Position numbers and translations under genes: made by a program. From the NCBI GenBank assembly GCA_958296065.1, contig CATQHX010000018.1, forward strand, positions 45,900 to 109,899: a stretch of 64,000 nucleotides of DNA, read 5' to 3'. The stretch comes from Vicinamibacterales bacterium. GTDB lineage: Bacteria > Acidobacteriota > Vicinamibacteria > Vicinamibacterales > UBA8438. Positions 1 to 9,487 of this stretch are shown piece by piece. Within the stretch, counting starts at the first letter, position 1, and each line of letters opens with the position of its first letter. The notes below the pieces were generated by a model. That model was not told the DNA's origin, did not search any database, and saw nothing but the letters and a program-made list of their open reading frames with translations.

Positions 1-638
<638 letters not shown>

Positions 639-645
<7 letters not shown>

Positions 646-2540
646 CGATGACGGTGGCGACGATGACCGTGGTGACGATGACCGTGGTGGCAAGGACGCT
701 GACGAGAGTTGTGAACGGGAGCCTCCTGTTGCTCCTGGCATTGGGCCTGTCCGTTTCGACGGCGACGGCGCAGGAGGTCGAGGTCCGTGCGTACCTCGAT
801 CGCAACGAGGTGGGGGTGGACGCGCAGTTCACGTTGAACGTCGAGGTGTCGGGGGCCGGTGGGGCCGACGAGGACCCGCGCCTGCCCGACCTGTCCGGCT
901 TCGCCGTCTACCTCGGCGTCGGCACCCGGACGTCGATGCAGTTCGTCAACGGTCGCACGTCGACGTCGCTCACTTACCAGTATCGCTTTCGGGCGGTCGA
1001 GGAAGGGACCCACGAGATCGGCCCGGTTCGAGTGCGGGCCGGCGGCGAGGATCACGCGACCGATTCGCTCATGATTCGGGTGCGGCCGGCGGGATCGGCG
1101 CCGGGGCGGCGCGCGCCGGACCGGTCGAGGGACGGTGTGGACATCGGTCCGGAGGACCTGTTCGTTGAGGCGTCGGCGAGCACCCGCGAGCCGTGGGCGA
1201 ACGAGCCCGTGCTGGTCGAGTACCGGCTCTTCACGCGCGTTGACGTGGAGTCGTACAGCATTACGCGCGCACCCGGCACCACCGGCTTCTGGGTCGAGGA
1301 GGTCGCCCTTCCTCGGACGCCGCGGGTGGAGCAGGTGGTACGGGGCGGCGTGCAGTATGCGACCATCGTCGTTCGCCGGGCCGTGCTGTTTCCGACCGGG
1401 GCGGGTCGCCGCACGATAGAGCCGCTCGCGCTCGATGCGCAGGTGCGGGTCCGCTCCAGCCGGTTCTTCAGCGATCCGCTCGGCTTCGGCGATCCCTTCG
1501 GCGGGGGGCTGTTCGGGCGCAGCGTGGCGGTACCGGTCGAATCCGAGGCGATCGACATCGAGGCGCGCCCGCTGCCCGCCGCGGGGCGGCCGGACGACTT
1601 TAGCGGCCTCGTCGGCAGCCTGGACGTAACGGCGTCGCTCGACGCGGGCGCGGCGGCGACCAACGAGGCGCTCACGTTCCGACTGGCCGTGCGAGGCGCC
1701 GGCAATCTGCGCATGTTGCCCGATCCGGAGGTGGCGTTTCCGCCGGACTTCGACGTCTATCCCCCGGAGGTGAGCGACGACGTCGACGCCGGCTCCAGCG
1801 GCGTGAGCGGCGTGCGGAGCTACGAGTACGTACTCGTTCCGCGCGCCCCGGGATTGCACGTCATTCCCGCCGTCGAGCTGGCCTACTTCGACGCGGCGGG
1901 GGGGCGGTACGCGATCGCCGCGACGGATCCCGCAACCGTGGAGGTGACGGGCGAGGTGGCGACCGGCGATCCGATTCTGTTCGGGAGCGGTCGCGTTCAG
2001 TTCGAGGCGGCCCGGCAGGACATCCGCTTCATTCGCGTGGCGACCTCGGCGTTCGTCCCGATCGACCGGCAGTTGTTCCGAACCGGTGCCTTCTGGACCG
2101 TGGTGCTCGTTCCCCTGTTCGGACTGGCCGGCGCGCTGGCGCTGCGCCGCCACCGCGGCCTCCTGGAGGGCAATGTCGCCTACGCCCGCCGCCGCCGGGC
2201 GTCGCGTCTGGCCCGGTCGCGACTGGCGCAGGCGCGGGGACTGCGCGCTCCGGAGCAGCACCAGGCGTTCGTGGCCGGGATCAGTCAGGCGTTGCTCGGC
2301 TTCCTGGGCGATTCGCTGAACGTGGCCGAAGCGGGGCTCGTGCGCGACGACATCCGGCGCGAGCTCGGCGCGCGCGGCGTGGCCGGCGACGTGGTCGAGC
2401 GCTACCTGGCGTGCCTTGAGAAATGCGACCAGCAACGCTTCGCGCCGCCGGCGTCCGGTGACGACGACAGCGGGACGCCGGCGCTTCTCGAGGAGGCCGA
2501 GCAGGCGATGACCGCCCTGGGGGAGGAGTTGCGTTCATGA
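639..2540 (+). CDS. batD: BatD family protein (oxygen-tolerance cluster)
   Basis: This 633-residue protein has a hydrophobic signal segment (about residues 29-45, cleavage after TATAQ), a long beta-rich extracytoplasmic region, a transmembrane helix near residues 483-500 followed by Arg-rich cytoplasmic sequence, and a C-terminal helical tail. This is the architecture of BatD proteins, encoded beside BatA/B/C/E in many bacteria and linked to aerotolerance and membrane-stress survival. The start is uncertain: GTG 639 and in-frame ATGs at 648, 663 and 678 all lie in a 15-bp tandem repeat, and none has a clear Shine-Dalgarno site. A start at 678 would leave a normal signal peptide. The gene ends in an ATGA overlap with the next gene. 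Confidence 0.85.
644..688 (+). repeat. Three tandem 15-bp repeats at the batC/batD junction
   Basis: Units at 644-658, 659-673 and 674-688 read GACGATGACSGTGGY; the second and third are identical. The array begins within the upstream stop codon and contains every candidate batD ATG start. It would encode repeats of TMTVV. Copy-number change would move the start codon in steps of five codons without shifting the frame. Confidence 0.85.
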
Positions 2541-3310
2541 GTCGCCCGGCGGTGCGGATGACCTGCATGGCGGTCTTCGTGATCGTCGCCTCGTGCGCGG
2601 CCCCCGTCGCGGCGCAGGAGGCGTTCTTCGACGAGGGGAACCGGCGCTACCAGGAGGGGGATTACGCCGGCGCGGTGGAGCTCTACGAGAGGATCCTGGA
2701 GAGCGGTCTCGAGAGCGGCGAGCTGCATTACAACCTGGGCAACGCCTGGTTTCGATTGGGCGAACTCGGTCCGGCCATTCTCCACTACGAGCGGGCGCGG
2801 CGCATCATGCCGCGCGACGACGACCTCCGGGCGAACCTCGCGCTGGCCCGCTCGCTGACCGCGGACCGGGTGACGCCGCTTCCAGGTTTCTGGCTCTTCC
2901 GGGTCGCACGCTGGTGGATCGATCTGTTGTCTCGTCCCACGCTGCTCGGCCTGGTCACCCTGGCCTGGCTCGTGGCGCTGACCGCCCTGATTGTCGCCGT
3001 CATCGGGCGCGGAGAACTCGTCCTGTTCTGGTCGCGCCGCATGGCGGCGCTGGCCGGAGTCGTAACACTGGTCTTCGGTCTCAGTCTCGTGGCGCGGGAG
3101 CTCGACGTGGGTCGATCGGACGAAGCGATTATCATGGCCGAAGAGGCGGCGGCGCACAGCGCGCCGTCGGACGACGAGGAGTCGCTGGTCTTCACCGTGC
3201 ACGAGGGCACGAAGGTGCGTGTCGAGCGGCGTAGCGACGCGTGGGTGGAGATCGTGCTGGAGGACGGCAAGGTCGGGTGGGTGCGCAGCGGCCGGTTGAC
3301 CCTCATATGA
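2537..3310 (+). CDS. batE: BatE-like TPR and SH3-domain membrane protein
   Basis: This 257-residue protein has a signal peptide (cleavage after APVAAQ, about residue 27), two TPR motifs (about 30-105, including LHYNLGNAWFRLGE), two hydrophobic helices (about 140-160 and 172-188) and a C-terminal SH3b-like domain (about 210-257, ending GWVRSGRLTLI). TPR-TM-TM-SH3 is the BatE layout. It overlaps batD by four bases (ATGA), so the two are probably translationally coupled and may work together in the envelope. It is the last visible gene of the bat cluster; a separate protease gene follows after 28 bp. Confidence 0.82.
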   Translation: MSRPAVRMTCMAVFVIVASCAAPVAAQEAFFDEGNRRYQEGDYAGAVELYERILESGLESGELHYNLGNAWFRLGELGPAILHYERARRIMPRDDDLRANLALARSLTADRVTPLPGFWLFRVARWWIDLLSRPTLLGLVTLAWLVALTALIVAVIGRGELVLFWSRRMAALAGVVTLVFGLSLVARELDVGRSDEAIIMAEEAAAHSAPSDDEESLVFTVHEGTKVRVERRSDAWVEIVLEDGKVGWVRSGRLTLI

Positions 3311-3338
3311 GGGCGGCCTGGAGAAACGAGACCCGGAC

Positions 3339-4517
3339 ATGAGAGAAGCACGAAACCGTTGCCGCACGATCCGGGCCGGCCGTCGCGGCGTCGCGCTGCC
3401 GATCGCGTTGGCGATCGTCACGGCGGCCGCTTGCGCGCCCGAGGGCCTGTCGCTGCCTCCGGCACACCGCGTCAGCGCACCGTTGCTTCCCGCGGCCCAG
3501 CCGCGGCGGCCGCTGCCGCCGATCCCGGCCGATCTCCGGCCGGACGAACGGGCGACGGTCGAGCTGTTCGAGCGGACCAGCCCCTCGGTCGTGTACATCA
3601 CCACGCTCGCGAGGCGCACCGACTGGTTCGGACGTCCCATGGGCGGCGAGGTTCCGCAGGGTACCGGCACCGGCTTCGTCTGGGACGGCGACGGGCACGT
3701 GATCACCAATGCCCACGTCGTGGGAGGCGCAGACTCCGTGGAGGTCGTCATGGCCGACCAGACGACGTACGAGGGCGAGTTGGTAGGGCTCTCCTTCTCT
3801 CACGACCTGGCCGTGCTCCGTATCGACGTGCCCGCGGCGGCGCTGCAGCCGATCGTCGTGGGGGACAGCAACGGGCTGCGGGTCGGACAGAGCGTTTACG
3901 CGATCGGCAACCCCTTCGGCCTGAGCGCGACGCTGACGACCGGCATCGTCTCCGCGCTCGAACGGCGCATCGAAGGCCTCGACGGCACGCCGATCGAGGA
4001 CGTGATCCAGACCGACGCGGCAATCAACACCGGCAACTCCGGCGGGCCGCTCCTCGACAGCTCCGGCCGCGTGATCGGGGTCAACACCCAGATTGCCAGT
4101 CCGTCCGGGGCGTCGGCCGGCGTGGGTTTCGCCGTGCCGGTCAGTACGGTGAGCCGCGTCGTCCCGCAGATCATCGAGACCGGTGCGTACATTCCGCCGC
4201 GGCTCGGCATCAGGATGGACGGACGCGGCTACCTGAGCCGGTTCGTTCTCGGACGCCTGCGCACCGCCGGCGTCCTCGTGGTCGGGGTGGAGCGCGGCGG
4301 CGGGGCCGCGGACGCCGGGCTGCGGGGAACGGAGCTCTCGCGCAACGGGCGGCAGGTCACGCAGGTGGGCGACGTCATTCAGGCCATCGACGGCGAACTG
4401 GTCTCGTCGCAAGGGGAGCTGCGCGCTGTTCTCGACAGGTACCAGCCGGGCGACGACGTCACTGTCACCATCCTGCGCGACGGCGACGTTCGGGACGTCG
4501 TCGTGACCCTGTCCTGA
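3339..4517 (+). CDS. Trypsin-like serine protease with PDZ domain (DegP/HtrA family), lipoprotein
   Basis: This 392-residue protein has a lipoprotein signal with lipobox VTAAAC (Cys32), a proline-rich linker, a chymotrypsin-fold protease with the triad His126 (TNAHVVGG), Asp156 (HDLAVLRID) and Ser234 (GNSGGPLLD), and one C-terminal PDZ domain (about 295-392). It fits a membrane-anchored periplasmic quality-control protease of the HtrA family. One PDZ instead of two makes it more like DegS or short HtrA proteins than DegP, but the lipobox and lack of a TM anchor differ from DegS. It follows batE after 28 bp and may be co-transcribed. It converges with the marR gene. Confidence 0.9.
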   Translation: MREARNRCRTIRAGRRGVALPIALAIVTAAACAPEGLSLPPAHRVSAPLLPAAQPRRPLPPIPADLRPDERATVELFERTSPSVVYITTLARRTDWFGRPMGGEVPQGTGTGFVWDGDGHVITNAHVVGGADSVEVVMADQTTYEGELVGLSFSHDLAVLRIDVPAAALQPIVVGDSNGLRVGQSVYAIGNPFGLSATLTTGIVSALERRIEGLDGTPIEDVIQTDAAINTGNSGGPLLDSSGRVIGVNTQIASPSGASAGVGFAVPVSTVSRVVPQIIETGAYIPPRLGIRMDGRGYLSRFVLGRLRTAGVLVVGVERGGGAADAGLRGTELSRNGRQVTQVGDVIQAIDGELVSSQGELRAVLDRYQPGDDVTVTILRDGDVRDVVVTLS

Positions 4518-4557
4518 CGCGGAGAGCGGCGCCCCGAAGAGCCGACGAAGATCCCGA

Positions 4558-5103
4558 TCACGACGCAGGCTGGTCGGGCGCAGGGTCCGTGACCGGCCTC
4601 CGCTTGGCGTTGCGCTCGGACAACGAGTCGAGGAACTTGCGCAGCAGCGGCGCCAGCCTGGTGCGCTCCCCGGCGGTGAGCGCTTCCCGGAGCAGCTCCC
4701 TCTGGTTGCGCAGGTAGGCCGAGGTCACGCGATCCACCAGCTCGCGTCCGCTCGGCGTCAGCTCCAGGTAGACGCCCCGCCGGTCGTCCGGGTTGGGAGC
4801 CCGCACGATCCATCCCGCTGCCTCGAGCCGATCGATCCGGTTGGTCAGACCGCCGGACGTCACCATCAGGGGTTGCAGCAGGGTGCGTGGCGCGGCGCGA
4901 CAGTCGGGTGCCGTGCGAATGGCGGCGAGCAACTGGAATTCGACGTCGCTCAGGTTGAATTCCCGCAGCGCCGCCGCGGCATCCTCGTCGATGGCCCGCG
5001 CGAGACGCGTGACCCGTGCGATGACCTGCAGCGACGATGCATCCAGATCGGGGCGCTCCCGTTCCCAGCGCTCGATCATGACGTCCACGGGGCCGCGTTT
5101 CAT
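4558..5103 (-). CDS. MarR-family transcriptional regulator
   Basis: This 181-residue protein has the winged-helix HTH of MarR regulators: recognition region LMVTSGGLTNRIDRLEAAG (about 80-98) followed by the wing APNPDDRRGVYLELTPSG. MarR dimers bind short palindromes and usually repress their own gene and a divergent neighbour, responding to small phenolics or oxidants. The gene starts at ATG 5103, only six bases from a good minus-strand -10 box (5110-5115), so its mRNA may be leaderless. The palindrome at 5134-5146 upstream is the obvious operator. The ligand cannot be predicted. Confidence 0.9.
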   Translation of the reverse strand: MKRGPVDVMIERWERERPDLDASSLQVIARVTRLARAIDEDAAAALREFNLSDVEFQLLAAIRTAPDCRAAPRTLLQPLMVTSGGLTNRIDRLEAAGWIVRAPNPDDRRGVYLELTPSGRELVDRVTSAYLRNQRELLREALTAGERTRLAPLLRKFLDSLSERNAKRRPVTDPAPDQPAS

Positions 5104-5171
5104 GAGAGGAGTGTAACGTCATCTGTCTTTGGATCAAGACTCTTGACACGGACACAGATGGGCGGAATACT
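5104..5171. promoter_or_regulatory. Divergent overlapping promoters with MarR-type operator
   Basis: A palindrome TCAAGA-C-TCTTGA (5134-5146) is nested inside a second inverted repeat, CATCTGT (5120-5126) and ACAGATG (5154-5160), both centred on 5140. The plus-strand promoter is TTGACA (5143-5148), 17 bp, AATACT (5166-5171). The minus-strand promoter is TTGATC (5132-5137 read in reverse), 16 bp, TACACT (5110-5115). Both -35 boxes lie in the palindrome, so one bound dimer could block both promoters. Confidence 0.7.
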
Positions 5172-5213
5172 TCGCGTCGATTGCACTACATTCTTCTTCC
5201 CGGGGGTAACGTC

Positions 5214-5846
5214 ATGTCTGCATTCGCGGCTTTAGTGAATCGGGTCGTCGTCCTCAGCCTGCTGCTGGCAGTCGCGGTCGCCGCGCCGGCCGCCGCGCAA
5301 TCCGACGAGTTGGAGACCTTCCGGGGCACCACCACCGGCGCCGTGAGCTCGGAAGGGGTGGAGTTGCGGATCAACGTCCTGCGCTGGACGGCCGAGGAGG
5401 ATCGCGGCGCGGTCCTGTCGTTGATCACCCCGGCCTCCGGACAGGCGGCCGGCGAGGGCGAGGACCTGGAGAGCGCGCTCCAGGACCTGCAGACGGTAGG
5501 GTTCATCTGGACCGGCGGCAGCCTGGGCTACGCGCTCAAGTACGCGCACCGCACGGAGAGCGAGGACGGCGGGGAGCGGATTGTCCTGGTGACCGACCGC
5601 CCCCTCGGCCGGTGGGACCGCAACGGGCCCTGGACCGGCAGCGACGGCTCGGGTCCCGCCGCCGCCGCCTTCACGGTGGTCGAGCTGCACCTCGACGCGG
5701 AGGATCAGGGCGAAGGCAAGATGTCGGTGGGCGCGCCGATCGAGTTCAACCCGACGGCCGGCACCGTAGGGTTGGCCGACTATGGGTCGGCGGCGTTGCA
5801 CCTGGGCGGCGTCTACCGCGAGCCGCCGCCGTACTCGGCGCGGTGA
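5214..5846 (+). CDS. Small secreted protein of unknown function
   Basis: This 210-residue protein starts at ATG 5214, which gives a clean signal peptide (MSAFAALVNRVVVLSLLLAV, cleavage after APAAAQ). An in-frame start at 5181 would put 11 extra residues before it. The mature part looks like a compact beta-rich domain with no cysteines and no family I recognise. It lies opposite the MarR gene behind a promoter overlapping the MarR palindrome, so it is probably the main target of that repressor. The gene ends 76 bp before a perfect 21-bp hairpin. It is likely periplasmic or exported. Confidence 0.7.
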   Translation: MSAFAALVNRVVVLSLLLAVAVAAPAAAQSDELETFRGTTTGAVSSEGVELRINVLRWTAEEDRGAVLSLITPASGQAAGEGEDLESALQDLQTVGFIWTGGSLGYALKYAHRTESEDGGERIVLVTDRPLGRWDRNGPWTGSDGSGPAAAAFTVVELHLDAEDQGEGKMSVGAPIEFNPTAGTVGLADYGSAALHLGGVYREPPPYSAR

Positions 5847-5922
5847 TAGGAACCGTCTGTCACCGCAGCGGGTTCGCGCCGTAACGGCCGAAACGTCTCC
5901 TCGTCGGCGACGAGCAGTGGGT

Positions 5923-5967
5923 CGCTCACAGCCTGGTCGACCAAGCTGGTCGACCAGGCTGTGAGCG
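5923..5967. terminator. Perfect 21-bp stem with 3-nt loop between convergent genes
   Basis: Bases 5923-5943 and 5947-5967 are perfect reverse complements around the loop AGC. It lies between the ends of two convergent genes, where a bidirectional terminator is expected, but no T-tract follows on either strand. The core contains two SalI-type GTCGAC sites, so it could also be a mobile palindromic unit. Confidence 0.55.
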
Positions 5968-5986
5968 GCGCGCCACTGTCAAACTG

Positions 5987-6766
5987 TCAACCGGAGCGAG
6001 CAGCGTACGGCGGCGCTTCTTCACGGACCCGTACGCTGGCACGCTGACGGCGGCGCACGATGCGGGAGACGGTCTCGGTTCGCTCTTCCACCGTTACGCC
6101 AAGTCGCACGCCGTCCACTGCCTCGCAGACATCGCTCGGCGTGAGGCCGCCGAGAACCTCGGACGCTGCGAGCTCGCGCGGCTTCGTTTCTGGTCGCAGG
6201 GCAAGAAACTCCACCCGCAGCTCCCGTGTCCCTTTGCGGCCGTGCAGCCGCCACAGCTCGCGGACGCCCAGGTCGGCATAGCGTGCGATCTTGCCCTCGT
6301 CCCTGTGCGTGATCTCGGCCTCGACCACCAGGTCGAGCGGCGTCCGTTCCAGGAAGGCATCCGCCGCGGCCTCACCTTCGGCGAGAGCGGTGCGATACGC
6401 TCTGGCTCGCTCGCCCAAGTAGAAGGCGCAGTCCGGCTCCATACCCGTGTCCGGCGGATCGGCGGGTGCACGGAGACGGGTATGCCGGAGGTCCCTGGCG
6501 GCGCCGGTAACCGCGCTTCCCGCGGCATCCACGATGCGGGCGAGGATCTCGGTGAGATCCTCGTGAAGCCGCGAGGGCGTCATCAGCGTGATGAGCCCGC
6601 CCACCGGATCGAGGCACACGCGCGAGAAGGAACGGTTCCAGTCGATGGCAGCGAGCTCGGCGATGGTCCCGGCGTCGGCGCGCAGCACGTGAAACGTGGA
6701 GCCCAGCGGCCCCGTGTGCGTCGTGGTTTCCCGCCCGCTCGTAACCCGTTCGTCGGGCATTGACAT
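5987..6766 (-). CDS. Uma2-family PD-(D/E)XK nuclease-like protein
   Basis: About 259 residues if started at ATG 6766 (MSMPDERV); a longer frame to 6820 is open but overlaps other material. The central and C-terminal regions carry the Uma2 (DUF820) pattern: EPDCAFYLG, then DLVVEAEITHRDEGKIARYADLGVRELW, with the acidic residues and Lys expected of the PD-(D/E)XK fold. Uma2 proteins are abundant in cyanobacteria and other environmental bacteria; their cellular role is unknown and many look mobile. The last 60 residues recur as an isolated fragment at 9278-9481. A DUF4143 remnant lies on the other strand just upstream. Confidence 0.75.
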   Translation of the reverse strand: MSMPDERVTSGRETTTHTGPLGSTFHVLRADAGTIAELAAIDWNRSFSRVCLDPVGGLITLMTPSRLHEDLTEILARIVDAAGSAVTGAARDLRHTRLRAPADPPDTGMEPDCAFYLGERARAYRTALAEGEAAADAFLERTPLDLVVEAEITHRDEGKIARYADLGVRELWRLHGRKGTRELRVEFLALRPETKPRELAASEVLGGLTPSDVCEAVDGVRLGVTVEERTETVSRIVRRRQRASVRVREEAPPYAARSG

Positions 6767-6813
6767 GTGCTCACGATAACACGTCGCGCGGACGCAGAAG
6801 CCACCGGGCGTGG

Positions 6814-7113
6814 ATCGCATACTCCAGGTTCGACGTGGACCTCTTCTTCTGGCGGACCCGCGCCGGCTCCGCGGTGGACTTCGTCGTCTACGGGGAGACG
6901 GGGCTCCAGGCGTTCGAGGTCAAGAACGCCGCCAGGGTGCATTCCGTCGACCTGAGGTCGCTGCGTGCGTTCCGCGACGACTACCCGGAGGCGGAGACCG
7001 CTTTGCTTTACCGCGGCCGGGAGCGCCTGCGGATCGATGGTGTCTGGTGCCTGCCGGTCGAGGAGTTCCTGCGCCGGATGCTCCCGGAGCAGGGGCTACT
7101 GGACTGGCTATGA
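6814..7113 (+). pseudogene. C-terminal remnant of an AAA ATPase with DUF4143 domain
   Basis: The frame encodes the typical end of AAA+DUF4143 proteins: LFFWRTRAGSAVDFVVYGE, LQAFEVKN, and a terminal helix ending EFLRRMLPEQ. Intact members are about 380-420 residues with an N-terminal P-loop ATPase, while only about 100 residues remain here. Recognisable homology begins near 6814, next to the start of the Uma2 gene, so the ATPase part seems to have been deleted, perhaps when the Uma2 gene arrived. No start codon or promoter is credible. Confidence 0.7.
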
Positions 7114-7119
7114 GCACGC

Positions 7120-7921
7120 TCACAACGCCCGGTTCGCATCGACGTCGAAACCGGCTGTCTTGAGCTCCTTGACGAGTGCCAACTTCCACGCACCAGGATC
7201 GTCCAGCGGAATGTACACGACGCCCGAGTAGTCGGAGGGAATCTCCACCTTGCCCTTGGTCAGCGCGCAGACTCCTTCTCGACCGAGCTTGCCTATGAAG
7301 TAACCGAGTTCGAAGACCACGTTCTGCCTGGCTCGGTACTCGTGACGTTCTCCTTCCAGCGACCCGGTATCGTCAGGTGTCAGCAACGCAACGGTGAATC
7401 TCACATGTGCGTGTGCTTCAAATTTCTCAATGATTGTTCGTCCCTGATTCGGTTGCTCGGCCAACAACACCGCTTCGAGTCCCAATTGTTCGAGGAATCT
7501 CGCTACGGTTTGCTTGGCGCCGTCATCGCGACCGTGAACGAGAAACACCTCGTGGCTCTTCTGGGGCCTTGCTTCTTGGGTCGGAGTAGAAGCCGTGTGG
7601 TGGTCATCGCACGGCCAGTATTCGCTGACTTCGTCGATCATTGACTCCAGCACAGAAGCTGCAGACGCCAGGCCATTGACATAAGCTTCATGAGTCTCGT
7701 TTGCGGATGCGGGTGCGAACATCACATAATAGCTGACAGAAGTGAAGTCCTGAATGTGGCGGGTGTCGTCGCCGAAAGTGTTTGTGATGGCCACTTCGGT
7801 GTCTCTCGTCCACTTCTTGAATCTGGGCGAAGCAGCGTTTAGTTAGTGTCTTCAAATTCTGGATTTCGCCCATTGCTGCTTGGAGACGTTCAAGAGCCTT
7901 GACCTTCGTTGGTTGCACCAT
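7120..7921 (-). pseudogene. TIR-domain effector (CAP12/PCTIR type), frameshifted near the 5' end
   Basis: From 7794 down to 7120 the frame encodes a predicted nucleotide-binding TIR domain of the PF10137 type: FLVHGRDDGAKQTVARFLE, EQPNQGRTIIEKFE, LLTPDD and NVVFELGYFIGKLGR, with the likely catalytic Glu in FELGYF. Related TIR domains degrade NAD+ in anti-phage systems. The natural N-terminus (MVQPTKVKALERLQ) starts at ATG 7921 in another frame. The frames meet at a tandem ACTA-ACTA (plus-strand 7840-7847); removing one copy restores a family-like reading, KTLNAASPRFKKWTRDTEV. A 4-bp duplication therefore probably broke the gene. A GTG at 7794 could still allow a shortened TIR protein. No partner gene for CBASS or Thoeris is nearby. 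Confidence 0.72.
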
Positions 7922-8125
7922 TCTCTACTCTCTTGGGGGGGGCGGCCACTTCGCCACGATGGAGAACTCACCGTGTGTTCATCGGCGTCGCTTGGAGTGT
8001 AACCGGATCGTCATTGCGCGTCCTCGACTTCGGTCGGCTCCGTCCATCCGTGTGGTTGCGTACGATGAACACCGTAGTTCTTGCACCGTCCAGGAGAATC
8101 GTACACGCAGTGGTCGTGAGACAAG

Positions 8126-9235
8126 TCAAGTATCGGTGAGGGCCGCGCACGGCAGGCGATGCGCCGCGGCCACTGCCTGGTGCGTCACCTGCCCGTCGAC
8201 GACGTTGACGCCCTTCGCGAGGGCGGGATCTTGCGCCGCGGCGACGCGCCAGCCGCGGTCGGCGATCTCCAGCGCGTAGGCCATCGTGGCGTTGGTCAGG
8301 GCATAGGTCGACGTGTGTGGCACGGCGCCCGGCATGTTGGAGACGCAGTAGTGGACCACGCCCTCCTCGACGTAGCGCGGGTCGTGGTGGCTGGTGGGCC
8401 GGCTGGTCTCGGCGCAGCCGCCCTGGTCGACGGCGACGTCGACGAGCGCCGACCCCGGCTCCATCTGCGCCAGGTGGGCGCGCGTGACGAGGCGCGGCGT
8501 GCGGGCGCCGGGGATGAGTACCGAGCAGATGACCAGGTCGGTGGATGCCACCGCGCCCTCGATGTTCGCGGCGTTCGACATCAACGTCGTGACGTGGCCC
8601 TGGACGACGTCGCGCACGTAGGCGAGCCGCAGCGGGTTGATGTCGATGATGGTGACGTCCGCCCCGAACCCGACACCCACGACGCAGGCGTTGAGGCCGA
8701 CGACGCCGGCGCCGAGGATGGTCACCCGGCCCCGGCGCACGCCCGAAACCCCGGGCAGCAGCAGGCCCTTGCCGCCGGAGCGCATCTCCAGCGAGGTCGC
8801 ACCCGCCTGGATCGACAGGCGGCCCGCGACCTCCGACATGGGCACCAGCAGAGGCAGGGTTCCGTCGGTGAGCTGCACCGTCTCGTAGCCGATGCCGACG
8901 ATGCGGCGTTCGAGCAGCCTGGTGGTCAGGTCCCGCGACGCGGCCAGGTGCAGGTAGGTGAAGAGCACCTGGCCCGGCCGCATTCGTTCGAACTCCGGGT
9001 CGAGCGGCTCCTTGACCTTGAGGACGAGGTCGGCTTGCTCCCAGACCGCGTCCGGGCCGTCGAGGACGGCCGCGCCGGCCGCCCGATAGCTCTCGTCCGG
9101 AATCGCGCTGCCGATCCCGGCTCCTGCTTCGATGACGACTTCGTGCCCGCGCGCGACGAACGCCGCGACACCCGAGGGCGTGATGGCGACGCGGTGCTCG
9201 TCCGCCTTGATCTCCGTGGGAATTCCGACGCGCAT
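8126..9235 (-). CDS. ald: Alanine dehydrogenase
   Basis: The product has 369 residues, the normal length for Ald. It opens with [20 protein letters not shown], the conserved Arg/Lys substrate-binding start, has catalytic His in FTYLHLAAS, and a Rossmann motif [22 protein letters not shown] for NAD+. The enzyme interconverts L-alanine and pyruvate plus ammonia, working in alanine catabolism or in ammonium assimilation and redox balance. It is cytoplasmic. It is flanked by gene remnants on both sides and is the only clear housekeeping gene of the 5.9-9.9 kb patch. The minus-strand genes upstream are not obviously in one operon with it. Confidence 0.95.
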   Translation of the reverse strand: MRVGIPTEIKADEHRVAITPSGVAAFVARGHEVVIEAGAGIGSAIPDESYRAAGAAVLDGPDAVWEQADLVLKVKEPLDPEFERMRPGQVLFTYLHLAASRDLTTRLLERRIVGIGYETVQLTDGTLPLLVPMSEVAGRLSIQAGATSLEMRSGGKGLLLPGVSGVRRGRVTILGAGVVGLNACVVGVGFGADVTIIDINPLRLAYVRDVVQGHVTTLMSNAANIEGAVASTDLVICSVLIPGARTPRLVTRAHLAQMEPGSALVDVAVDQGGCAETSRPTSHHDPRYVEEGVVHYCVSNMPGAVPHTSTYALTNATMAYALEIADRGWRVAAAQDPALAKGVNVVDGQVTHQAVAAAHRLPCAALTDT

Positions 9236-9277
9236 ACCATGACGGTACCACGTCGCGGACCGTGGCCGCGTTGCGTG

Positions 9278-9481
9278 CTACGGCGCGAGCTCCTGGCCGG
9301 GCGGGGCGGCATATGGCGCATCCGCTTCGCTGGCGCGCACGCTGGCCCGCCGCCGGCGGCGGACGACGCGGGCGACGGCTTCCGTCCGTTCGTCTCGTGT
9401 CAGGCACAAGCGCACGCGACCCGCCGCCTTGCAGACGTCGCCGGGCGTGAGGCCGGCCAGCGTGACGCGCGCGGCGAGCAA
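9278..9481 (-). pseudogene. C-terminal fragment of a second Uma2-family gene
   Basis: The 67-residue frame matches the tail of the Uma2 protein at 5987-6766: GLTPGDVC against GLTPSDVC, then the same spacing to a basic segment VVRRRRRASVRASEADAPYAA against IVRRRQRASVRVREEAPPYAA. The nuclease core is absent. It is therefore a decayed or truncated paralogue, joined directly to the end of another remnant. Confidence 0.6.
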
Positions 9482-9487
9482 CGCCGG

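Noticed and set aside
6766..6820. Longer start for the Uma2 gene at 6820
   Set aside because: The extra 18 residues are not family-like, and they run into the DUF4143 remnant on the other strand. ATG 6766 or 6760 fits better.
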